A DNA stretch of 64,000 bases from HGM04593 sp045613945 (lineage in GTDB: Bacteria; Bacteroidota; Bacteroidia; Bacteroidales; Bacteroidaceae), in contig JAZLBZ010000002.1 of the NCBI GenBank assembly GCA_045613945.1, positions 1-64,000 on the forward strand, in the 5' to 3' direction. The notes beneath the pieces are model-generated. The model was not told the origin of the DNA, did no database searches, and saw nothing but the letters and a program-made list of their open reading frames with translations. Positions 50,480-60,485 of the stretch are shown here, piece after piece. The stretch's first letter is position 1; every line of letters begins with the position of its first letter. A program made the position numbers and the translations under genes.

Positions 50480-51619
50480 CTACAAATCACTTTTTTTCTT
50501 TTCAATGTACTCATCGGCAAGTCTTAGCACCTCGTCGGCAATCTCGCTTGCAGCATTGGGCTTGCCCATCTTGATGATATTCGCCTCGAGCAGTGAAATC
50601 TTCATCTCGTCGTGCACTGTCTCTATGGCCTTTTCTATGAGTTCCTCCTTTACATTCGCATCGGCAACACATATTGCTGCATCCTTGTCGACAAGGGCCA
50701 TTGCGTTCTTTGTCTGGTGATCCTCGGATACATTAGGCGACGGAACAAGGATTACTGCCTTTCCAAGCAGCGCGAATTCTGATATTGAACCGGCTCCCGC
50801 GCGTGAGACAACGAGGTTTGCGGCACTGAGCGCGTTTGCCATATTTGAGACGAAATCCGTAATAATCAAGTTCTCGGGCTTGCCCGCCTCGGCTGCCCTA
50901 GCCTTCATCTCCTCGAAGTAGAACTTGCCTGTCTGCCAAACGAACTGTATATCCTTGTTCTCCCTGATTTTCTCAAGGCTTGCAATGATGCCCTCGTTGA
51001 TGCTGCGCGCTCCTAGGCTGCCGCCAACAATGAGCACGCACTTCTTGTTCTCATCGAGCCCCATCTCCTTCATAGCCTCCTTGCGGTTGGCGCGCATCTC
51101 GAGCAGGTTCTTGCGCACAGGGTTGCCTGTGAACTTTATTCTGTCGTGCGGGAAGAAACGCTCCATGCCGTCATATGCCACGCAAATCATCCTTGCACCC
51201 TTTGAGAGAATCTTGTTTGTTACACCGGCGTATGAGTTCTGTTCCTGAATGAGTGTGGGTATGCCCATGCTTGCTGCCATCTTCAATGTGGGGCCGCTGG
51301 CATATCCTCCCACGCCCACAGCTGCCTGTGGTGCAAACTCCTTGATAATTTTCTTTGCCATACGCTGGCTCTTGAAAATTTTCCACAGTACCTTGAAGTT
51401 TTTCAGCAGGTTCTTACGGTCAAAGCCGGCAATGGGCAGGCCAACGATGTCATATCCTGCATCTGGAACTCTCTGCATCTCCATTCTGTTGTCGGCGCCG
51501 ACGAATAATATTTTCGCATCGGGATGCTTTGCCCTTATGGCATCGGCAATGGACAGGGCCGGGAAGATGTGTCCTCCTGTGCCTCCTCCGCTAATGATTA
51601 TTCTATACTCCTTCTCCAT
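50480..51619 (-). CDS. murG: UDP-GlcNAc transferase MurG
   Basis: A 379-residue GT-B glycosyltransferase converting lipid I to lipid II at the inner face of the membrane. Motifs: IISGGGTGGHIFPALSIADA, VGVGGYASGPTLKMA, IQEQNSYAGVTNKILS and VVSRAGAGSISEFALLGKA for the UDP-GlcNAc site. I used the ATG at 51617-51619; the longer frame uses a TTG and overlaps ftsW. Confidence 0.97.
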   Translation of the reverse strand: MEKEYRIIISGGGTGGHIFPALSIADAIRAKHPDAKILFVGADNRMEMQRVPDAGYDIVGLPIAGFDRKNLLKNFKVLWKIFKSQRMAKKIIKEFAPQAAVGVGGYASGPTLKMAASMGIPTLIQEQNSYAGVTNKILSKGARMICVAYDGMERFFPHDRIKFTGNPVRKNLLEMRANRKEAMKEMGLDENKKCVLIVGGSLGARSINEGIIASLEKIRENKDIQFVWQTGKFYFEEMKARAAEAGKPENLIITDFVSNMANALSAANLVVSRAGAGSISEFALLGKAVILVPSPNVSEDHQTKNAMALVDKDAAICVADANVKEELIEKAIETVHDEMKISLLEANIIKMGKPNAASEIADEVLRLADEYIEKKKSDL

Positions 51620-51638
51620 AAAAACTATATTTGCGGTG

Positions 51639-52865
51639 TTATTCAATTGTATCCTTTTCTGTTACGGCCTCTGTCTCAGTCTCGTTTGCAGCGCTTGTGT
51701 ATCTGCTTATGCATAGCAGAAAACCTATATAGACACTGTTTATGAGGAACGATGTTCCACCCTGGCTCATGAGCGGCAAAGGCTGTCCGGTCACGAAATT
51801 GCCCACCGATATATACATGTGTAGCAGTGCCTGTGTAACAATTATCATGCCCACGCCCATTGACAGGAAGGCGGTGTAGGGGTCGTCGCACCGTTTTGCA
51901 ATCTTGCCGCTGGTGTACAGCAGTGTCAAGTACAGCAGCATGACTATAGTTGCTCCTAGCAGTCCAAGCTCTTCAATTATGACAGCGAAGATGTAGTCCG
52001 AGTATGCGTGCGGAATGAAGTCGCGCTGTATTGAGTTGCCGGGGCCACAGCCAATGATGTGGCTCGATGCTACTGCGATGTGCGAATAGGTCTTCTGCTC
52101 GTTATCATTCTCATCATACTCCTCGGCTGTAACAGGGCCTGAATTTGTGGCATCAACAATACGGTGCTTCCAGGTAATTACCTTGCTACCGAAACTGCCC
52201 CAGTTCTTTGCGCTCTCTGGCATCATCAGTATAGTCGTGAGGCCTAATGCTCCCACAGCAAATCCGACGCCGAGCGTAATCAGCAACTGGCGTCTTGGCA
52301 CTCGGCCAATGAACATCATCAGGAATATTGTCAGTGCCAGCAGGAATGCCGACGAGAAGTTCTCCTTCAATATGATGAGGATTGGCGGTATGCTGTATTT
52401 GAGAATCTCGACAAAAGCCTCGGGGCTTGTGCCATCCTCGCCCTGGTGCCTGGTGAGTATTCTTGCAGTCATCATCACAAGCCCCATCTTGGCAAGTTCC
52501 ATTGGCTGGAATGTCAAGCCAAAGCCAATTGGCAGCCATCGGGCACTGCCGTTGAGTTTTGAGACCCCGAATATGGCCAGTATCTGTGCCAGAACGAGTC
52601 CTATGATGCCGGCCCAGTATATGACTTTGCTTGCCTTGTCAATCCATTGTGCCTTGAGGTTGTGGATGAACCACGCCACGAATATGCCGCCAATGAGGAA
52701 TCCGGTGTGCTTGATGATAGGGCTCCAGTAACTTCCGCTGCCATAGGTCTGGCGGCTGGTTGCACTGAACACCTCGACCCAGGAGATGGCGCAGAGGGTG
52801 ATAAAGACAAACCAAATGACTTTATCACCTTTGAACAATATGCGTTTTAATTTATCTCCTCCCAT
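51639..52865 (-). CDS. ftsW: Peptidoglycan glycosyltransferase FtsW (SEDS family)
   Basis: A 408-residue SEDS protein with about ten transmembrane helices that polymerises lipid II at the septum with its partner FtsI. Conserved marks are GSARWLPIGFGLTFQPMELAK, KENFSSAFLLALTIFLMMF (short: GSARWLPIGFGLTFQPMELA) and LPLMSQGGTSFLINS. The large periplasmic loop (about 225-285) is typical. Position between murD and murG makes it FtsW rather than RodA. Confidence 0.95.
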   Translation of the reverse strand: MGGDKLKRILFKGDKVIWFVFITLCAISWVEVFSATSRQTYGSGSYWSPIIKHTGFLIGGIFVAWFIHNLKAQWIDKASKVIYWAGIIGLVLAQILAIFGVSKLNGSARWLPIGFGLTFQPMELAKMGLVMMTARILTRHQGEDGTSPEAFVEILKYSIPPILIILKENFSSAFLLALTIFLMMFIGRVPRRQLLITLGVGFAVGALGLTTILMMPESAKNWGSFGSKVITWKHRIVDATNSGPVTAEEYDENDNEQKTYSHIAVASSHIIGCGPGNSIQRDFIPHAYSDYIFAVIIEELGLLGATIVMLLYLTLLYTSGKIAKRCDDPYTAFLSMGVGMIIVTQALLHMYISVGNFVTGQPLPLMSQGGTSFLINSVYIGFLLCISRYTSAANETETEAVTEKDTIE

Positions 52866-52870
52866 TCTGT

Positions 52871-54202
52871 CTATAATTTACGGACTAAATCCTTGAATTG
52901 TCTGCCTCTGTCCTCGTAACTCTTGAAAAGGTCGAAACTTGCACAGCAGGGGCTCAGCAATACCACCTCTCCGCTTTTTGCCATGCGGTGTGCCGCAGCG
53001 ACGCACTCCTCAATGCTGTGTGTGTCTGCAATTGGCAATCCGTACCCCTTGAAGAAGTCAAGCAACTTGCTGTTGTCGGCTCCAAGAAAGACAAGTCCGG
53101 CACACTTGCTCTTTACAAGTTCGGATATCTCGCTGTAGTCGTTACCCTTGTCTTTGCCTCCGAGTATCAGTATCGTTTTTTTCTTCATGCTCTGCAGCGC
53201 ATACCAACAACTGTTCACGTTTGTGGCCTTTGAGTCGTTGATATACTCCACACCATCAATTGTCGCTACTTTTTCAAGCCTGTGCTCCACGCCAGTGAAA
53301 GTGCTCAGTGCCTCGCGTATGGTCTCCTTGCGTATACCCGCAACGTTTGCCGAAATTCCGGCTGCCATTGAGTTGTAGAGGTTGTGCTTGCCTGTGAGGG
53401 AGAGTTCTTCCAGTTCCATGTTGAACGGGGTTGGCTCGGTGAAGACAAGTTTCTCCTCGTGAGTGTAGGCGGCGCTTCCTTCTGCTCTCTTCTCGGCAAA
53501 TGGATAGAGTTTGCCATGACTGTACTTATGCAGTTCCTTCTTTATTATTGGGTCGTCGTTCCAGTAGACGAAAGCATCGTCGGGTTTCTGGTTCTGCAAG
53601 ATGCGTAGTTTTGCATCCACATAGTTCTGCATGTCGTATCCGTAGCGGTCGAGGTGGTCGGGGGTGATGTTCAAAAGCACCGCGACGTTTGCCCTGAACT
53701 CGTACATGTTGTCGAGCTGGAAACTGCTCAGTTCCACAATGTAGTAATCTCTGTCGCCTTGTGCAACCTGCAGTGCAAGGCTGCTGCCGATGTTGCCAGC
53801 GAGGCCAACATCAAGCCCGGCCTCGCGGAAGATGTGGTATATGAGCGAGGTGGTTGTTGTCTTGCCGTTGCTACCGGTGATGCACACCATCTTGGCTCTT
53901 GTGTAGCGTCCCGCAAATTCAATCTCCGAGATTATGGGGATGCCGGCATTCATTATCTGCACAACGATGGGGGCTTCGTGGGGTATGCCGGGGCTCTTGA
54001 TGACCTCACCGGCATTGAGTATGAGTTCCTTTGTGTGCTTGCACTCCTCCCAGGGGATAGCGTGCTCGTCTAGCATCTGCTTGTATTTGTCGGCAATGGT
54101 GCCATAGTCCGACAAAAATACGTCGAATCCCAGTTTCTTGGCTAGAATGGCTGCTCCGCATCCGCTTTCGCCACCTCCGAGTATAACTATTCTCTTTTCC
54201 AT
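52871..54202 (-). CDS. murD: UDP-MurNAc-L-alanine--D-glutamate ligase
   Basis: A 443-residue ligase adding D-Glu to the stem peptide. It begins KRIVILGGGESGCGAAILAK, has the ATP site ITGSNGKTTTTSLIYHIF and the central ELSSFQLDN. The late NDSKATNVNSCWYALQSM and LILGGKDKG motifs are also present. I chose the ATG at 54200-54202, which overlaps the mraY stop by one base; an upstream in-frame start would reach far into mraY. Confidence 0.97.
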   Translation of the reverse strand: MEKRIVILGGGESGCGAAILAKKLGFDVFLSDYGTIADKYKQMLDEHAIPWEECKHTKELILNAGEVIKSPGIPHEAPIVVQIMNAGIPIISEIEFAGRYTRAKMVCITGSNGKTTTTSLIYHIFREAGLDVGLAGNIGSSLALQVAQGDRDYYIVELSSFQLDNMYEFRANVAVLLNITPDHLDRYGYDMQNYVDAKLRILQNQKPDDAFVYWNDDPIIKKELHKYSHGKLYPFAEKRAEGSAAYTHEEKLVFTEPTPFNMELEELSLTGKHNLYNSMAAGISANVAGIRKETIREALSTFTGVEHRLEKVATIDGVEYINDSKATNVNSCWYALQSMKKKTILILGGKDKGNDYSEISELVKSKCAGLVFLGADNSKLLDFFKGYGLPIADTHSIEECVAAAHRMAKSGEVVLLSPCCASFDLFKSYEDRGRQFKDLVRKL

Positions 54203-55461
54203 TATCTTATCTTCAAAGTCATAAGGGTGATTGCTGCCATGACAATTGTCGCAATCCAGAATCGCAGGGTTATTTTTGCTTCGTGCAATGGTCTTTCGGG
54301 GCCCTTGAATACATACTTGCACTCCTTGTCAAGTTTTTCCTCTCCAATATTGTAGTGGTGGTGCAATGGAGCGCGACGGAACAGGCGCTGCTTCACGCCC
54401 TTTTTCTTTCCGCTCTTGAAGTAGGCAACCTGTGCCATGACCGAAAGGTTCTCGGCTACGAATACGCCGCAGAGCAGAACAAGCAGAATCTCCTTGTGGA
54501 TGATGATTGCCACAACTGCAATGATTCCTCCAATTGTAAGGCTACCTGTGTCGCCCATGAATACCTGCGCCGGGAATGCGTTGTACCAAAGGAAACCAAT
54601 CAATGCTCCAATGAATGCAAAGGTGAATATTACAATCTCCTCACTGCCTGGCAAGAACATGATATTCAGGTATTCGGCCCAGTCGACGTGGCTCGACACG
54701 TAGGCAAGTATAGCCAGGGCTACTCCTATTATTGCAGCGTTGCCGGCAAGCATTCCGTCCATTCCATCGTTCAGGTTGGCTCCGTTTGAAACGGCAGTGA
54801 CAACAAGGATTGTTACAATAACAAACAGCACCCAGCCGGCCTCTTCCTTGTAGTCGCCACAGAATGACATGATCTCGCTATAGTCAAGGTTGTGGTTCTT
54901 TATGAAAGGGATGGTGGTCTTGTTCAGTTTCTCCGACTTTGCCCTGTGCTGTACGACCTCGGTGTTGTTCGTCTTTTCAATAACGATGTTCTCGCGCATT
55001 ACGGCCTGTGGGCTCAGATAGAGTGTCAGGCCTATAATGAGGCCAAGTCCGGCCTGGGCTATAATCTTTACCTTGCCAGGGATGCCATCCTTGTTCTTCT
55101 TGAACGTCTTTATGTAGTCGTCGGCGAATCCAAGTATACCAAGCCACACTGTTGTTATGATGAGCAGCAGCATGTACACATTGTCCAGACGGCCAAACAG
55201 CAGGCAGGGCACAAGGATTGCTATTATTATGATGAGGCCTCCCATTGTAGGCACACCGGCCTTGAGATTATTCTTGTCATACTCACGCAGCGTCTCTGTA
55301 ATCTGCTTCTTCTTGAAATATTTTATAAGATAACTTCCGAACCAGGCCGACACGATAAGTGAAATCACAATCGTGAGCAGTGCGCGGAAAGATGTGTACT
55401 GCATCAGTCTTGCACCAGGCAAGCCCGACTTTGCAAAGATGTCAAAAATATAGTACAGCAT
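54202..55461 (-). CDS. mraY: Phospho-MurNAc-pentapeptide transferase MraY
   Basis: A 419-residue membrane enzyme with about ten helices that makes lipid I from UDP-MurNAc-pentapeptide and undecaprenyl phosphate. Catalytic residues are seen in GFADDYIKTFKKNKDGI (Asp-Asp) and GANLNDGMDGMLAG, with PLHHHYNIGEEKLDKECKYV (PLHHHYNIGEEKLDKE) near the end. Between helices 4 and 5 it has a ~65-residue insertion typical of Bacteroidetes MraY. Confidence 0.97.
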   Translation of the reverse strand: MLYYIFDIFAKSGLPGARLMQYTSFRALLTIVISLIVSAWFGSYLIKYFKKKQITETLREYDKNNLKAGVPTMGGLIIIIAILVPCLLFGRLDNVYMLLLIITTVWLGILGFADDYIKTFKKNKDGIPGKVKIIAQAGLGLIIGLTLYLSPQAVMRENIVIEKTNNTEVVQHRAKSEKLNKTTIPFIKNHNLDYSEIMSFCGDYKEEAGWVLFVIVTILVVTAVSNGANLNDGMDGMLAGNAAIIGVALAILAYVSSHVDWAEYLNIMFLPGSEEIVIFTFAFIGALIGFLWYNAFPAQVFMGDTGSLTIGGIIAVVAIIIHKEILLVLLCGVFVAENLSVMAQVAYFKSGKKKGVKQRLFRRAPLHHHYNIGEEKLDKECKYVFKGPERPLHEAKITLRFWIATIVMAAITLMTLKIR

Positions 55462-55467
55462 AATCTC

Positions 55468-56922
55468 TTATTGGTTGAATATTTCGTTTACAACTTCCTT
55501 GTCGTCAAAGTGGTGCTTGACGCCCTGTATCTCCTGGTAATTCTCATGTCCCTTGCCGGCGATGACCACAACATCATTCTTTTGTGCAAGTGCGCAGGCT
55601 GTCCTGATAGCCTCCTTGCGGTCAACTATTGTAATGGTCTTTTTCCTCTGTTCGTCGTTGAGGCCTGCAAGCATGTCATTGATAATCTCCTGCGGGTCCT
55701 CGTTGCGTGGGTTGTCCGATGTGAGGATTACTCTTCCGCTGGCTTTTGCAGCCTCGGCTGCCATCAATGGGCGCTTGCCTTTGTCGCGGTTGCCGCCTGC
55801 ACCAACAACTGTGATGATGTTACCACGACCACGCAATACGTCATTCACGGTGCTCAAGACATTCTTGATGGCATCGGGGGTGTGGGCATAGTCGACGATG
55901 GCCGAGAATCCATCGGGTGAGTGCAGTGCCTCAAAGCGTCCCGAGACAGGTTTCAATGTGCTCATCACGCGCAGCACCTCCTCGGGGTCCTTGCCCAGTT
56001 CTATCGCGGTGCCGTAGATTGCGAGCAGGTTGCTGATGTTGAAGCGGCCTGTGAGCAGTGTGGCGAATTCGCGGTTGTTGAACTCAAGCAACATCCCGTC
56101 AAGGTGTGTCTCCAGAAGGCGCGCCCTGTAATCGCATATAGTGCGTGTAGAGTAGTTCTTTACATCGCCCCTGCAGTTCTGCACCATCACTGAGCCGTTC
56201 TTGTCGTCGAGGTTGGTGATGGCAAATGCATTGCGTGGCAGGTTGTCAAAGAAACTCTTTTTTGCCTTCAGATAGTTGTCCATATTCTCGTGATAGTCCA
56301 TGTGGTCACGGGTGAGGTTTGTGAATATGCCACCGGCAAACTCCAGTCCTCCTGTGCGCTCTTGTGCAAGTGCGTGTGAACTAACCTCCATAAAGGCATA
56401 CTCGCAACCGGCCTCAACCATCTGTGCAAGCATCCTGTTCAGGGAGATTGCATCGGGGGTGGTGTGTGTCGACGGGTATGCCGTGCCGTCAATGTAGTTG
56501 CACACTGTTGACAGGAGTCCGCAACGGTGTCCCAGTTTGCGGAACAGTTCATAGAGTAGTGTGGCAATGGTTGTCTTGCCGTTTGTTCCGGTCACGCCCA
56601 CCAGTTTCAGCCTCTGTGATGGGTTGCCGTAGAATGTGGTAGCGAGCTTGCCCGCAACATTCTGCACGTTAGGGAATGTTATATATGCAACATTGGGTGA
56701 GAGTTTGTCGGGTGTCTTCTCACAGACTATTGCAACAGCGCCTTTTTCCTCGGCTGCGGCAATGTATTGGTGTCCATCGGTCTGCGTACCTCTTATGGCA
56801 ATAAACATATCTCCCTTCTGTACAAGTCGCGAATCGATGTTTATTCCCAGGACATCAACTTCCTCTTTTGGAAGTACCATTCTGGTGCTTTGTGTCTCTC
56901 TTAACAGTTCACTTAGTCTCAT
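55468..56922 (-). CDS. murE: UDP-MurNAc-tripeptide synthetase MurE (meso-DAP type)
   Basis: A 484-residue ligase adding the third residue of the stem peptide. The ATP site is GVTGTNGKTTIATLLYELF, and DYAHTPDAIKNVL is conserved. The motif SDNPRNEDP contains DNPR, which marks meso-diaminopimelate specificity rather than lysine. murF, which follows murE in many bacteria, is not next to it; mraY comes directly after. Confidence 0.97.
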   Translation of the reverse strand: MRLSELLRETQSTRMVLPKEEVDVLGINIDSRLVQKGDMFIAIRGTQTDGHQYIAAAEEKGAVAIVCEKTPDKLSPNVAYITFPNVQNVAGKLATTFYGNPSQRLKLVGVTGTNGKTTIATLLYELFRKLGHRCGLLSTVCNYIDGTAYPSTHTTPDAISLNRMLAQMVEAGCEYAFMEVSSHALAQERTGGLEFAGGIFTNLTRDHMDYHENMDNYLKAKKSFFDNLPRNAFAITNLDDKNGSVMVQNCRGDVKNYSTRTICDYRARLLETHLDGMLLEFNNREFATLLTGRFNISNLLAIYGTAIELGKDPEEVLRVMSTLKPVSGRFEALHSPDGFSAIVDYAHTPDAIKNVLSTVNDVLRGRGNIITVVGAGGNRDKGKRPLMAAEAAKASGRVILTSDNPRNEDPQEIINDMLAGLNDEQRKKTITIVDRKEAIRTACALAQKNDVVVIAGKGHENYQEIQGVKHHFDDKEVVNEIFNQ

Positions 56923-56950
56923 TATATATATTCCTTATGTTTCAATACTA

Positions 56951-59239
56951 TTATGGTTGCAGTCTCAGTCTCACGGTATCGCCTTCAATAGCCCTCCGGC
57001 CCGACGGTATGCTCTGCAGCCTGACGGTGCCATATCCGTTGATGACTACATTCAGGCCGCACTTCTGCATGAGATAGATGGCGTCTTTTGCGCCCATACC
57101 CTCTACATTGGGCACTATTCTTGTGTCAACATCTCTTGCCGATATGTGGGGTTTGCCTTGCTTGTCTAGTCTTACTTCGCCCCATTGCTCGCCCTTTTCG
57201 CTCTTGGGCAGGCTGTCCTGTATTCCAATGCTTGAAAGCAGATGCTCTACTTCGTTTATGTTGCCTCTTTTTATTCTTGGCATTGCCGGATTCTTGTGGT
57301 CTATGGCCCCATCTATGGGGCTGAAGAACTTGTCGTTCATGATGTTCTCGGCAATCTCCTTGAATGCAAGTGCCGATGTGCTTCCGCCGCCATAACTGTT
57401 TGCCCTCTGCTCACTCTCGGGGCGTGGGTCGATGTCCTTGTCGTACATCATCTGCACTATGAGCGTGTACTCGGGTGCCTCGGCAGGAAAGAAACCGCAG
57501 AAACTCATCAGTTTCTTGTTGCCGTCGTATGCCTTTGCTGTTCCTGTCTTGCCGGCGATAGTCATCATGTCGGAGTGTGCATTCTTTCCTGTTCCGTCAC
57601 GCTTGCCTTTTCTCCAGGGATTTACCTTGTCAATGCTTATGCCGTTGACAACTGAATCGAGCATGGCTGTCACAGCGTCGGCAACCTCTTTGGGGAACAG
57701 GTGTTCGTTGATGACTTCTGTGGGGAACTCCTCAACAATGTCTCCGTTGTCAAGAATGGCCTTTACCAATCGTGGCCTCATTTGCTTGCCGCCATTTGCA
57801 ATGGTGTTATAGAACGACACCATGTTTATGGCTGTCATTCCAACAGCGTAGCCGAATGACATTGAGTTCATACTGTATCCGTTCCAACGCTTTGTGCCCG
57901 GCAGCGTCAGGTATGGTGTCTGCTCGTTGTCTGTGAGATAGTAATTCTCTGTCAGGCCAAACCTCTGCAGGGTGTTTGTGTACTCTTCCGGGTTCTTGGG
58001 ATAGGCTTTTTTGATGAACTGCACCATGCTGATATTGGATGAGTACATCATTGCATCGCTCATGCTGTACTTGCCTGTTCCATTGTCGCGGTACATCTCA
58101 TCGCTTATCCTGTGGCCATTGAAATTGTGTTTCATGCTCTCATATGCAATCACCGAGTCCTGCGTCGTCAGCTTGCCATCGGCAAGCATTGCTGTCATTG
58201 CGACGGTCTTGAATATTGAACCTGGCTCATTCAGGTCGCAGAGCGCGTGGTTGGCGGTGCGGTTGTACTTGATGTTGCCTATTGTGTCAATATACTCAAC
58301 TTTGCCGTTGCTCTTTGTGTGGCGTGAGAGGTTGACGATGGCCTTGATGTCGCCGGTCTTTGTCTCCATGAGTATTGCCCAGCCTGCGGCAAGGTGCTTC
58401 TCTCTCAAGACGTGCTCCAGTGCATTGTGGCAAATGTCGAGCATGCGTGTGTTGAGGGTTGTCTGTACATCGAAGCCGTTGACTGGGTGCTTGTCCTCGC
58501 GGAGGATATACCTTCCTCTCATCTTGGCTCTTGTTCCGTATCCCGGCTCGCCCTTCAGATAGTCATTGTACTTCTTTTCGAGTCCATTGGCCTCTACGCT
58601 CTTCTTTCCGTCTATCTCAACATCTCTCACAATGCCGAATGTGCTGTTGCCGGTGTTGCCAAGAATGTTTTTTCGCTCAATGACCTCCTGTGTGTAGCAG
58701 CCGCTCAGTTTCTTGCCTTCCCTTATGATGGGCAGTTCCTTTATCTTGCGGTACTGTGAGTATGAGATGCTGCCTCTGTAAGGCTGGAAACCACCTCTTT
58801 TCCTTCCCTTTTTGTTGGGTGTCAGTCCAATCCTGAAACGCTCCTCAAGTTCCTGGACGCTTGTTCCGGGAAGTATCTCGTTGAGCCCTATGCACAGTTC
58901 TCTCAGGTGCTTGTTCCAGATTGAGTCCCTCTGGGCGTTGACTGCCGCTTCATCGGCGAGGTCGTTAGGGTTCTTGTATTCAAAGTCAAAGAGCATTCGG
59001 TATCTTGGCAATGTGCTGACAATAAGCCCCCCGTCATCGGAGAGAATATTGCCTCTGTGTGCTTCAATGGGCACATTGTGCTTGATGTTCTTCTCTTTTA
59101 TCTTGTTCCAGTCGTCACGCTCAATGAACATTATTATTGCAGTCTTGCCAATAATAATGATACCTATTGTGGTGAACAGGAATATCACCAGCAGGTTGAA
59201 ACGGAGAATAACATCTTTGCGGAACTTGAACATCTTCAC
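56951..59239 (-). CDS. ftsI: Division transpeptidase FtsI (PBP) with C-terminal PASTA domain
   Basis: A 762-residue class B penicillin-binding protein that cross-links septal peptidoglycan with FtsW. It has one membrane helix (about 13-35), a dimerisation domain with EAHRGNILSDDG, and a transpeptidase with the Ser in EPGSIFK (S-x-x-K), MYSSNIS (S-x-N) and AGKTGTAK (K-T-G). A C-terminal PASTA domain (about 695-760, VPNVEGMGAKDAIYLMQKCGL) is present; enterobacterial FtsI lacks it. Its start overlaps the ftsL stop (ATGA). Confidence 0.96.
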   Translation of the reverse strand: MKMFKFRKDVILRFNLLVIFLFTTIGIIIIGKTAIIMFIERDDWNKIKEKNIKHNVPIEAHRGNILSDDGGLIVSTLPRYRMLFDFEYKNPNDLADEAAVNAQRDSIWNKHLRELCIGLNEILPGTSVQELEERFRIGLTPNKKGRKRGGFQPYRGSISYSQYRKIKELPIIREGKKLSGCYTQEVIERKNILGNTGNSTFGIVRDVEIDGKKSVEANGLEKKYNDYLKGEPGYGTRAKMRGRYILREDKHPVNGFDVQTTLNTRMLDICHNALEHVLREKHLAAGWAILMETKTGDIKAIVNLSRHTKSNGKVEYIDTIGNIKYNRTANHALCDLNEPGSIFKTVAMTAMLADGKLTTQDSVIAYESMKHNFNGHRISDEMYRDNGTGKYSMSDAMMYSSNISMVQFIKKAYPKNPEEYTNTLQRFGLTENYYLTDNEQTPYLTLPGTKRWNGYSMNSMSFGYAVGMTAINMVSFYNTIANGGKQMRPRLVKAILDNGDIVEEFPTEVINEHLFPKEVADAVTAMLDSVVNGISIDKVNPWRKGKRDGTGKNAHSDMMTIAGKTGTAKAYDGNKKLMSFCGFFPAEAPEYTLIVQMMYDKDIDPRPESEQRANSYGGGSTSALAFKEIAENIMNDKFFSPIDGAIDHKNPAMPRIKRGNINEVEHLLSSIGIQDSLPKSEKGEQWGEVRLDKQGKPHISARDVDTRIVPNVEGMGAKDAIYLMQKCGLNVVINGYGTVRLQSIPSGRRAIEGDTVRLRLQP

Positions 59240-59571
59240 TTGCTTTTATTTATTATATAAGGTGGGTCGGGCAGGGCGCGGAATTCACTTCCTTTTTCGG
59301 TCAGCAGTTTTTCAATCTCTGACAGTCGGCATTGGTATGCAAATTCGCTTTTTATTGTCAATAGGTTGTTTCTTATTTCGTTTTTTCTCTTATTTAGTTT
59401 GTATATCCTCACAATCTCCTGCTCGTGCTGATAGCGATTGCCTACGTAAAGAAAACTGTACAGCACAATCAGTCCCATGAGCAAGGCGTTGTTTGTAAAG
59501 ATTCTGAAGATTCGTCCACCCATGATGGTGTTGAATATACCTTCTTTGCGTTTTTTCTTCTTCTTGCCCAT
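59236..59571 (-). CDS. ftsL: FtsL-like division protein
   Basis: A 111-residue bitopic protein: very basic N-terminus (GKKKKKRKEG), one transmembrane helix (about 29-46) and a short coiled coil (about 50-95) with Glu/Lys/Leu heptads. FtsL stabilises the FtsQLB/FtsWI complex. The identity is based on topology, size and position between rsmH and ftsI; primary sequence is poorly conserved in this family. It overlaps rsmH by one base and ftsI by four. Confidence 0.85.
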   Translation of the reverse strand: MGKKKKKRKEGIFNTIMGGRIFRIFTNNALLMGLIVLYSFLYVGNRYQHEQEIVRIYKLNKRKNEIRNNLLTIKSEFAYQCRLSEIEKLLTEKGSEFRALPDPPYIINKSK

Positions 59572-60485
59572 TATTCAGTCTCCTTTTTTATTGCAATCCT
59601 TAGTTTTGCACTGCGTGAGCGCGGGTTGCGCTCCATCTCCTCGTCGGTTGGCGCAATAACCTTCTTTGTGTCGAATGGCGATGTGGTGTTGCCGAAGAAG
59701 TCCTTCTCCACCTTGCCTTCGAAGTTGCCGCTTTTCATAAAGTTCTTTACTATGCGGTCCTCTATCGAATGATAGGTGATTACCACAAGGCGTCCGCCCG
59801 GTTTTAGCAGGTCTTTTGCTCCCACGAGCATCTCCTGCAGAGCCTCGACCTCCTTGTTAATTTCAATGCGCAGTGCCTGGAACACTTTTGCCATCTCTTT
59901 CTTCTCGCGCTGTGGCGGGCAGAAGGGCTTGGCTATCTCAATGAGTTCGTTGACACGCCTGATTGGTTTCTCGCTCCTTGTCTTCACAATCCTTGCTGCA
60001 AGCTTGCGTGCACAGTTCAACTCGCCATAGAGTTTGAATATTCTTGTCAGTTCCTCTTCTGTCGCGCGGTTCAGCAGGTCGGCGGCAGTCTCGCCGCCAC
60101 GCTTGTTCATTCGCATATCCAGGTCGGCATCAAAACGGAATGAGAAACCACGTGTCTCGTCGTCGAAGTGATGTCCCGATACTCCCAAATCGGCCAGTAT
60201 AGCATCGACCTTTGTGGCGTTATGGTAACGCATAAAGTTGTAGATGAACCTGAAGTTTCCACGCACAAAGGTAAAGCGCTTGTCGTTGGGCGCGTTCTGC
60301 TCGGCATCGGCATCCTGGTCAAAACTGTAAAGGTGCCCTTTTGCTCCCAGACGCGAGAGTATCTCGCGTGAGTGTCCGCCTCCGCCAAATGTAACGTCAA
60401 TGCAGGTGTTGTTTGCGGCAATCTCCATTCCGTCCACGCTCTCCTTGAGCAGTACCGGGGTGTGGTATACTTCGGGGTTATTCAT
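59571..60485 (-). CDS. rsmH: 16S rRNA m4C1402 methyltransferase RsmH (MraW)
   Basis: A 304-residue SAM-dependent enzyme methylating N4 of C1402 in 16S rRNA. Family motifs include YHTPVLLKESVDGM, the SAM loop DVTFGGGGHSREIL, LADLGVSGHHFDD and RGFSFRFDADLDMRMN. The C-terminal VVITYHSIEDRIVKNF is standard. The start overlaps mraZ by eight bases, as is common. Confidence 0.97.
   Translation of the reverse strand: MNNPEVYHTPVLLKESVDGMEIAANNTCIDVTFGGGGHSREILSRLGAKGHLYSFDQDADAEQNAPNDKRFTFVRGNFRFIYNFMRYHNATKVDAILADLGVSGHHFDDETRGFSFRFDADLDMRMNKRGGETAADLLNRATEEELTRIFKLYGELNCARKLAARIVKTRSEKPIRRVNELIEIAKPFCPPQREKKEMAKVFQALRIEINKEVEALQEMLVGAKDLLKPGGRLVVITYHSIEDRIVKNFMKSGNFEGKVEKDFFGNTTSPFDTKKVIAPTDEEMERNPRSRSAKLRIAIKKETE

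Noticed and set aside
54202..56922. Absence of murF between murE and mraY as a deletion
   Set aside because: Bacteroidetes dcw clusters normally lack murF and ddl at this place; spacing between the genes is tight.
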